DNA of 11,645 nt from the NCBI GenBank assembly GCA_032250895.1, contig JAVVEZ010000099.1, positions 1 to 11,645 of the forward strand, read 5' to 3'. The first letter of the stretch is position 1. Every line of letters begins with the position of its first letter. Position numbers and translations under genes: made by a program. The notes beneath the pieces were generated by a model. The model was given only the letters and a program-made list of their open reading frames with translations. It made no database searches and was not told the DNA's origin. Origin of the DNA: JAVVEZ01 sp032250895 (lineage in GTDB: Bacteria; Pseudomonadota; Gammaproteobacteria; Pseudomonadales; Pseudohongiellaceae). Below are positions 6,340-11,645 of this stretch, piece by piece.

Positions 6340-8604
6340 TCAACGTACGGCAGTGCTGCTGGCAGGTTCTGCACTCTTGCTGCGGTACAGGAACTGTTCA
6401 CTGTTGACGATGCCCAGCACCAGGGCCGAAAACGGGTAATTTTGGGGCTGTGCATCCCGGATTATGGCGCGGATGGCGGGCATATCGTAATAATGCACAT
6501 CGCGGCCCAGGGCATAGGCCAGCAATTTTTCAGTCAGTGTGGAGACGAAAACGCCGGATCGTGCCAGCAGGGCGGCGCGCAGATCCCCGGGCCCCGCAAT
6601 GGGGGAACCGTCCGTCAGCACCCCGGATGCATCCACCGCACTGTCCCCGTCATATTCCCGCCAGGCCCCGATCAGGTCGAAATTTTCCAGTGCAAAGCCC
6701 ACCGGATCGATGACACTGTGACAGGACGCGCAGGCCGGATCGGCCCGGTGAGCCTCCAGGCGTTCCCGTACCGAGGTGGTGAGCACGGTCGTGCCATCGC
6801 CATCGAGATTGGTCTCCACGCCGGGGGGGGGATCCGGTACCGGGGCATGCAGCAGGTTTTCCAGAATCCAGCTGCCGCGAATGACCGGCGAGGTCCGGCT
6901 GGCGGACGAGGTCACGGTCAGGATGCTGCCCTGTCCCAGCAGTCCGCGGCGGGGGCTGTCGGGGGCCAGTTCCACCCGGCGGAAGTAACTGCCTCTGACA
7001 TCGGCAATACCATAATGCCGCGCCAGCCGTTCGTTGAGAAACGTGTAATCGGCATTCAATAATTCGGTGACGTTGCGGTCTTCGTTGATAATGCTGGCGA
7101 CCAGCAGGCGGGTTTCCTGGGTAAAGGCCTGACGCAGGTTCTCATCAAAGGCATCGGTTTCCGGCGTCAGGCTCTGAAGCTGGCGCAGATACAGCCACTG
7201 GCTCGCAAAATTATCCACCAATGCCATGGCCTTTGGATCTCTGAGCATCCTTTTTACTTGTTGTTCCAGAATTTCGGGTTGCCGCAAGCGGCCGTTTTCC
7301 GCCAGGCTCAGCAGGGTTTCGTCCGGGATGCTGCTCCAGAGGAAGAATGACAGACGTGAAGCCAGTTCCAGATCGCTGATGGCGTAGGATTCACCGGCTG
7401 CCAGTGCGGCCGGTTCTTCCTCGAAACGGAACAGGAAGCGGGGATCGATGAGAATGCGCGAAAGCGCCTGCTGGATGCCGTTTTCAAAGCCGCCCTCCTG
7501 GTAGCCGCGCCGATAGAAGGCCATGGCAGCGGCTATATCCTGGGAGGTGACCGGCTGCCGGAAGGCACGCCGGGCAAGACCGCTGATGATGTTGCCGGCA
7601 CAGGCGGCTTCTTCGTCATTGCTGGCGGGGTAGCAGACAAAGACCTGCTCCCGACTGGCGGTCATGCCGGGGCCACTGGCATTGAAGGGGCCGGTGATTT
7701 CGATGGTGTTCACGCCACCGGGCACACTGTACTGCGCATACACTGCGTCGACACCGGTGGCGTGGCGCAGATCCATAATGGTGACCGTGAGCGTATGAGT
7801 GCCGGCCGTCACCGGCAGGCGAAAACTGCGCGGGTTGGCCACTGGCAGATGGGCACCGTCCAGACTGATGTCGAAGGCCGTGTCGCCATTGCGGCCAAAA
7901 CCAAAGCCGCCTCTGATGCTGAAATCATATTCGGCATCCAGGGGAAAGTCATGGTTGATCTTGAGACCGCCGCGCGAACCCAGGGGCATGCCATCCAGAT
8001 GCCGATCCTGGGCCAGCCCGGCAGGCGCGGCATAGGTCGTGCTGGCTTCTGTGGTGCTCATGTCACCCACGGCCCAGCGACTGATTTTCATCGCGGCTGC
8101 GGTGTAGCCCTGGACCAGCGCCGGGGAAAAACCGAGCGTCGAGGCCATGTTGTCAAAGCCTTCGCTGGCATCGTCCAGGGGCAGCAACTGGGAGACATCC
8201 ACATCCAGTGCCAATAGATCACGAATCGCCCGGGCATATTCGTTGCGGTTGAGCCGGTGCAGGGCCGGGGCTGCCGGGATCATGCTCACGGCCGCATCCA
8301 GACGCTGTTCCACCGTGCCGGCAAACTGGTCCAGCTCGGCACGGGGCGGACGTTCCTGGCCACTGGGCGGCATCATGCCTGTGCGAATTTTCCTGACCAC
8401 TTTTTCCCAGGTGTTGGCGTCGCCGCCGACATGCTCAAAGTTCAGGCTTTCCAGATCGAGGCTGCCGGCCCAGTCTTCAAAGTTGTGGCATTCGACACAG
8501 TAGGTGTCCAGCAAGACCGGCACCTGCGCCAGCACAGGGCCGGGCACCAGAGCCAGCAGGCTCAGCAGCAAACGCGGGTAAAGGCTTTTGTCGAGTTTCT
8601 GCAT
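6340..8604 (-). CDS. Exported DUF1587/1595/1592/1588/1585 protein with two CxxCH haem motifs
   Basis: The 754-residue product has a Sec signal peptide (about 1-27, ending PVLAQ). A cytochrome-c-like motif CVECH follows at 36-40. The domains then run as follows: a DUF1587-type helix (LHRLNRNEYARAIRDLL, 115-131); a beta-rich, probably carbohydrate-binding-like insert (about 215-305); DUF1595 (LARRAFRQPVTSQDI, 343-357, to RFLFRFEE); DUF1592 (about 410-540); DUF1588 (RRGLLGQGSILTVTS, 552-566); a second CxxCH (CASCH, 625-629, followed by SVIDPVGFALENFD); and DUF1585 (LTEKLLAYALGRDV, 686-699). This order is standard for planctomycete-type cytochrome proteins also found in proteobacteria. Both CxxCH motifs could bind haem c in the periplasm. 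The substrate is unknown. The start is 5 bp after the ankyrin gene stop, which suggests translational coupling. A nine-C run encodes PPP at 592-594, at 6823-6831. Confidence 0.88.
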   Translation of the reverse strand: MQKLDKSLYPRLLLSLLALVPGPVLAQVPVLLDTYCVECHNFEDWAGSLDLESLNFEHVGGDANTWEKVVRKIRTGMMPPSGQERPPRAELDQFAGTVEQRLDAAVSMIPAAPALHRLNRNEYARAIRDLLALDVDVSQLLPLDDASEGFDNMASTLGFSPALVQGYTAAAMKISRWAVGDMSTTEASTTYAAPAGLAQDRHLDGMPLGSRGGLKINHDFPLDAEYDFSIRGGFGFGRNGDTAFDISLDGAHLPVANPRSFRLPVTAGTHTLTVTIMDLRHATGVDAVYAQYSVPGGVNTIEITGPFNASGPGMTASREQVFVCYPASNDEEAACAGNIISGLARRAFRQPVTSQDIAAAMAFYRRGYQEGGFENGIQQALSRILIDPRFLFRFEEEPAALAAGESYAISDLELASRLSFFLWSSIPDETLLSLAENGRLRQPEILEQQVKRMLRDPKAMALVDNFASQWLYLRQLQSLTPETDAFDENLRQAFTQETRLLVASIINEDRNVTELLNADYTFLNERLARHYGIADVRGSYFRRVELAPDSPRRGLLGQGSILTVTSSASRTSPVIRGSWILENLLHAPVPDPPPGVETNLDGDGTTVLTTSVRERLEAHRADPACASCHSVIDPVGFALENFDLIGAWREYDGDSAVDASGVLTDGSPIAGPGDLRAALLARSGVFVSTLTEKLLAYALGRDVHYYDMPAIRAIIRDAQPQNYPFSALVLGIVNSEQFLYRSKSAEPASSTAVR
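6823..6831 (-). repeat. Nine-base C homopolymer inside the DUF1592-type gene
   Basis: Nine consecutive Gs on the plus strand read as CCC CCC CCC (three prolines, residues 592-594) in the gene. Flanking codons are GAT and GGC. A one-base slip here would remove the second CxxCH and the DUF1585 domain. The frame is intact in this sequence. Confidence 0.8.
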
Positions 8605-8609
8605 TGTGC

Positions 8610-10160
8610 TTACCGGGGCTCACCCGATGACGGTTGCATCAGGGTTTTCAGCAGGGCGATGGAGGAGGGCTTGGGCTCGGCCGGGTGTGTGGCCAGGAAG
8701 ACGCCTTGCGCCCAGGTGAGCGGCGTCCGGCCTTCATTGTCTGTGGCATCCAGCCGGGCACCCTTGGCCACCAGAAACCGGATGATGTCATCGGAGCCCC
8801 GGTTGGCCGCCCCATGTAAGGCAGTCAGTCCCATGGAATTGCTGTGGTTGACGTCCATGCCCAGTTCCCAGCACAGTTTGACGGCATCGAGCAGGGCTTG
8901 TGGGCTTTCCGTGTAGGTTTGCTGCACCACCCAGTTGACCCCGGCAGCGGCCATCAGGGCATTGGTACCGGCGTAGGTTTCAAGCAGCGGGTCCGCGCCA
9001 TGATCCAGCAGCAGACGCATGGTGGTGACATCGCCAGCCAGTGCGGCCGTCAGGAAGGGGGTCTGCCCGGTGAAATCCACCCATTCGAGCGAGCCGGTCA
9101 CGGACAGCAGGTGATCACGGAACGGAGGCGTCTCGGCGGTTCTGGCGTTCACGTCGGCGCCCCTGTCCAGCAGTGCCCGGATCAGATCAAGCACGGGTTC
9201 ACGGTCGATACCGTTTTCGAAGGTGGCGTTGTCCAGATACAGATTGCGCACATTCACGGCTTCCCACAGCGGGCTGCGGCCATACCAATCGGAGCGATTG
9301 ATGTCGGAACCCTGCTCCAACAGGAAGTGTGCGGTGCTCAGTTGGTTGTTGGAAATGGCCATCAGCAGGGGGAAAATGCCATTGGCCTCGGCCTGGTTGA
9401 TATCGGCACCGGCCTGCAGCAGGCGTTCCGCCACCTCGCGGTGATCGTGCCGGGCCGCATAGAGCAGCGGCGTCATGCCACCGGGAGTCGGTTTGCGCAG
9501 GCCACGATCGGCAGGCAGACCGCCACGAATGATGCCCACACCAAAACCAAAGCCGGGCACGGAATTGGGCGCCACCCAGTCCGGAATTTCGCCGATGCGG
9601 GTACGGGCATTGGGGTCGGCGCCCTGGTCCAGCAGCAGGTCGACGCTCTGTGCATGTCCGGCGCGGGCAGCAAACATCAGCGCCGTCTGCGCAAAGACAG
9701 GATCGCGGGCATCCACCTTGGCGCCGTGGGCCAGCAACAGCCGCAGGGATTGAGTCACTCCCACGGCAGACGCAGACATCAACAGGGTCTCGCCGGTGGT
9801 CTCGCGAGCGTTGGCATCAGCGCCGGCTTCCAGCAGCAAGGCAACCATTGCCGGGCTGCCATTGGCCACCGCCAGGCTCAGGGGCGTGACGCCGAGGCGG
9901 GTGGCCAGATTGGGATCGGCGCCGGCTTCCAGCAAAAGCCGGGCGGTGTCGACATCATCGATCCGAACCACCCAATGCAAGGCCGGCGTCTCATAGGGAC
10001 CGAGGGCATTGACATCGATGTTTTCCGCCTCAAGCAGAGTTCTGACGGTGGGCATGTCAGCGTTCATGGCGGCTTCCGGCAGCTCACGATCGGCAACAGC
10101 GACGGCCTGTACTGACAGGAACAACAGCATGGCGCCACAGACCAGAGGGGGCCTGAACAT
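8610..10160 (-). CDS. Exported ankyrin-repeat protein
   Basis: The 516-residue product starts with a Sec signal peptide (LVCGAMLLFLSVQAVAVA, cut near residue 23). It is otherwise built of about eleven ankyrin repeats. Clear units include TPALHWVVRIDDVDTARLLL (58-77), TPLSLAVANGSPAMVALLLE (92-111) and TLLMSASAVGVTQSLRLLLA (125-144). Others are TALMFAARAGHAQSVDLLLD (159-178), TPLLYAARHDHREVAERLLQ (230-249) and TALHGAANRGSDDIIRFLVA (446-465). Many end in GADxN loops. A glycine/proline-rich insert (about 190-228) breaks the array after the fifth repeat, and further insertions lie near 305-320 and 340-362. Ankyrin stacks bind proteins; no enzymatic domain is visible. It is the first gene of the operon with the DUF1592-type gene 5 bp downstream. 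A GGAG lies 7 bases before the ATG. Its role, perhaps docking the two downstream proteins, is inference. Confidence 0.9.
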   Translation of the reverse strand: MFRPPLVCGAMLLFLSVQAVAVADRELPEAAMNADMPTVRTLLEAENIDVNALGPYETPALHWVVRIDDVDTARLLLEAGADPNLATRLGVTPLSLAVANGSPAMVALLLEAGADANARETTGETLLMSASAVGVTQSLRLLLAHGAKVDARDPVFAQTALMFAARAGHAQSVDLLLDQGADPNARTRIGEIPDWVAPNSVPGFGFGVGIIRGGLPADRGLRKPTPGGMTPLLYAARHDHREVAERLLQAGADINQAEANGIFPLLMAISNNQLSTAHFLLEQGSDINRSDWYGRSPLWEAVNVRNLYLDNATFENGIDREPVLDLIRALLDRGADVNARTAETPPFRDHLLSVTGSLEWVDFTGQTPFLTAALAGDVTTMRLLLDHGADPLLETYAGTNALMAAAGVNWVVQQTYTESPQALLDAVKLCWELGMDVNHSNSMGLTALHGAANRGSDDIIRFLVAKGARLDATDNEGRTPLTWAQGVFLATHPAEPKPSSIALLKTLMQPSSGEPR

Positions 10161-10192
10161 ACGATTTCTCCGACTTTCGTTGCCTTTGTTTT

Positions 10193-10198
10193 ATTATG
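10193..10198 (-). promoter_or_regulatory. Candidate -10 box (CATAAT) of the ankyrin-DUF1592-DUF1552 operon
   Basis: CATAAT on the minus strand lies 33 bases before the ankyrin ATG, in an AT-rich stretch. No good -35 is visible 16-18 bases upstream (nearest is around AATTAC), so an activator may be needed if this is real. The two 7-bp direct repeats fall in the spacer region. Confidence 0.25.
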
Positions 10199-10462
10199 AT
10201 CAGTCTGCGCGATCAGTAATTGATTATTTTGGCGCCACTGTGTCTTTCGAAGGATATAGCGCGGCGGCCGCAGCAAGTCAAGCCCATTGCTAGTGCTGAG
10301 GGCCATGCTTCACGAACAAAGTGCAGAAGAGACTTCAAAAGTCATGGAGTTTTGGTTAAAGTCAGCGGCTCCTTAAACAAAGAATCACAATAATCATGAG
10401 GGGGAAGCTTTCCCGGGGGCAGGTTCTCTGCCGGTGTCCCTCCTGCGTCTCATCATCTTCAC

Positions 10463-10467
10463 GGAGG
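10463..10467 (+). promoter_or_regulatory. Ribosome binding site of the hydroxy-acid dehydrogenase gene
   Basis: A perfect GGAGG ends 5 bases before the ATG at 10473. It fixes the start so that the twin-arginine pair lies at residues 4-5. Confidence 0.8.
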
Positions 10468-10472
10468 TATCA

Positions 10473-11645
10473 ATGTCCCAGCGTCGCGAGTTGCTCAAAT
10501 TCCTTGCCGCCAGCCCCCTGTTGACCACATATTCGGCCTTTGCCCAGGAGGTGGAAGAAACCCTGGGAGAACGTTTGACCGACCCCTCCGAGGTGGTCAA
10601 TGTGTTTGAAATGGAGGAGATCGCCCGCGGCAAGGTGCCGCCGGCGCATTTCGGTTACCTGAATTCCGGCGTCGACAGCGATGGCACGCTGCGGGCCAAT
10701 CGCGAGGGTTTTACCCGCTTCCAGATCAGGCCCCGCCGTCTGGTGGATGTCAGTCACACCGACATGTCGGTGAATGTGCTGGGTACCCAGGCTGCCTCGC
10801 CGATCTTTCTGAGCCCCATCGGCAGTCTCGGCGCCGTGCATTATGAAGGCGAAGTCGGCGCCGCGCGTGCCGCCGCCGCCAAGAACATGCACATCATTCT
10901 TTCCACCCAGGCCTCCAATCCGATCGAGGCGGTGGCTGAAGCGCATGGGTCTCCCATCTGGTTTCAGCTGTATTCGACCAATCGCTGGGAGTATACCGTG
11001 GCCATGCTGAAACGTGCCGAGGCAGCCGGTTGCACCGCCGTGGCACTGACCGTGGATTTGCCGGGCGGGCGCAATACCGAAACCTCCGCGATTCTGGCCC
11101 GCGAGGATGCACGCCAGTGTGATCTGTGCCATGTGCCGGGGCGCAGCAAACCCATGTTCGAGGGCCTGGATATGCGCGGTGTGGGCCTGGTGGATGCGGC
11201 AATGACCTGGGAGGTGATCGCCCGCATGAAAGAGGTCACCCGTATGAAGGTATTGATCAAGGGCATTGAAACGGCTGAAGACGGCGCACTGGCCGTGCAG
11301 TACGGGGCTGATGGTGTCATCGTGTCCAACCACGGGGGCCGCGCCACCGAAACCGGGCGTGGCACCATCGAGGCCTTGCCGGAGGTCATCGCCGCCGTCA
11401 ATGGACGGATTCCGGTGATCGTTGATGGTGGTATCCGCCGGGGTACGGATGTGTTCAAGGCGCTGGCGCTGGGCGCCGCTGCCGTGGGCATCGGCCGGCC
11501 CTATGCCTGGGGCTTGGGCGCCTTTGGCCAGGCCGGGGCGGAACGAGTGCTGGACCTGCTGAACCGGGAACTCGGCATTGCCATGCGTGGCAGTGGTACC
11601 CCGTCGATCGCGGAAATCGGGCCGTCCTATATTCAGGACATGGGT
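10473..11645 (+). CDS. FMN-dependent alpha-hydroxy acid dehydrogenase/oxidase with Tat signal (3' end outside window)
   Basis: 391 residues are visible and the frame is still open at the window edge; little is likely missing. The enzyme belongs to the LldD/glycolate oxidase family, which oxidises 2-hydroxy acids to 2-oxo acids using FMN in a TIM barrel. By alignment from memory, the active-site residues are Y62 (FGYLNSG), Y167 (FQLY), D195 (TVD), K263 (LIKG), H287 and R290 (SNHGGR). The phosphate-binding end is VDGGIRRGTDVFKALALGA (318-336) and GIGRP. All catalytic positions are kept. The N-terminus is SQRRELLKFLAASPLL with a cut near SAFA-QE (24/25), a likely twin-arginine signal, so the enzyme is probably periplasmic, unlike LldD. 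The loop after D195 holds CDLCH at 216-220, a haem-c-type CxxCH. The substrate (lactate, glycolate, mandelate or other) cannot be told. It is divergent from the ankyrin operon. Confidence 0.9.
   Translation, partial: MSQRRELLKFLAASPLLTTYSAFAQEVEETLGERLTDPSEVVNVFEMEEIARGKVPPAHFGYLNSGVDSDGTLRANREGFTRFQIRPRRLVDVSHTDMSVNVLGTQAASPIFLSPIGSLGAVHYEGEVGAARAAAAKNMHIILSTQASNPIEAVAEAHGSPIWFQLYSTNRWEYTVAMLKRAEAAGCTAVALTVDLPGGRNTETSAILAREDARQCDLCHVPGRSKPMFEGLDMRGVGLVDAAMTWEVIARMKEVTRMKVLIKGIETAEDGALAVQYGADGVIVSNHGGRATETGRGTIEALPEVIAAVNGRIPVIVDGGIRRGTDVFKALALGAAAVGIGRPYAWGLGAFGQAGAERVLDLLNRELGIAMRGSGTPSIAEIGPSYIQDMG

Larger units (their letters stand above)
10161..10472. other. Divergent intergenic region (312 bp) between the ankyrin operon and the hydroxy-acid dehydrogenase gene
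   Basis: No gene is seen here. The ankyrin side is AT-rich and holds a CATAAT-like -10 candidate on the minus strand (10193-10198). Just upstream of it are two copies of a 7-bp word (plus-strand GATCAGT at 10198-10204 and 10211-10217) with a 13-bp period. On the other side, AAAGTCA occurs twice (10338-10344 and 10358-10364), 20 bp apart. Before the dehydrogenase gene two small hairpins follow each other: GGGAA/TTCCC at 10402-10414 and GGCAG/CTGCC at 10418-10432. I see no convincing -35/-10 pair for the plus-strand gene. Confidence 0.4.

Noticed and set aside
8844..10115. Plus-strand open frame opposite the ankyrin gene
   Set aside because: Its periodic Gly/Gln/His pattern mirrors the ankyrin repeats read from the other strand, so it is not an independent gene.
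10470..11333. Minus-strand open frame opposite the hydroxy-acid oxidase gene
   Set aside because: The plus strand carries all active-site motifs and a perfect Shine-Dalgarno site. The minus frame has no motif and is an antisense shadow.
1..11645. CRISPR arrays, tRNA or rRNA genes, insertion sequences, toxin-antitoxin pairs
   Set aside because: No regularly spaced repeats, no recognisable tRNA or rRNA sequence, no transposase and no small paired toxin-like genes were seen.

Overview
The window looks like chromosomal DNA from a moderately GC-rich Gram-negative proteobacterium, probably a gammaproteobacterium. The evidence is an outer-membrane lipid-transport (Mla) operon, Sec and Tat signal peptides, and dense coding with Shine-Dalgarno sites. 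The exact lineage cannot be fixed from the sequence alone. The arrangement of an ankyrin-repeat gene, a DUF1592-type cytochrome-like gene and a DUF1552 gene is one I associate with environmental and marine lineages; that is recollection, not a search.

Left part (1-4610). A 5'-truncated HEAT-repeat gene (+) ends at 417 and converges on a minus-strand mla operon. Read in the direction of transcription (right to left), the operon is: a STAS-domain gene, mlaF (ATPase), mlaE (permease), mlaD (MCE protein), mlaA (outer-membrane component) and mlaC (periplasmic lipid shuttle). Spacing is tight for the first four genes: 1 bp, a 4-bp overlap and 29 bp. It is 24 bp before mlaA and 110 bp before mlaC. 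The last gap holds a hairpin and a TATAAT-like box. A short GC-rich inverted-repeat element follows mlaC. Together these genes encode the inner-membrane MlaFED(B) complex, the shuttle MlaC and the outer-membrane MlaA, which move phospholipids between the two membranes.

Junction (4610-4928). Just upstream of the STAS gene lies the C-terminal third of an RsbW/SpoIIAB-type anti-sigma kinase (GHKL ATPase). Its N-terminal ATP-binding part is missing. This suggests that the STAS gene was once part of a partner-switch pair, and that the kinase was broken when the flanking region was rearranged.

Right part (4929-10160). A second minus-strand operon encodes, in order of transcription, an exported ankyrin-repeat protein, an exported DUF1587/1595/1592/1588/1585 protein with two CxxCH haem-c motifs, and a Tat-signal DUF1552 protein. 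All three products appear to leave the cytoplasm. Their biochemical function is not established.

Far right (10161-11645). A 312-bp divergent intergenic region leads to a 3'-truncated FMN-dependent alpha-hydroxy acid dehydrogenase/oxidase. It carries a probable Tat signal and a CxxCH motif in the loop after the catalytic aspartate. Its position opposite an operon with CxxCH and Tat features makes a shared periplasmic redox function an attractive but unproven idea.
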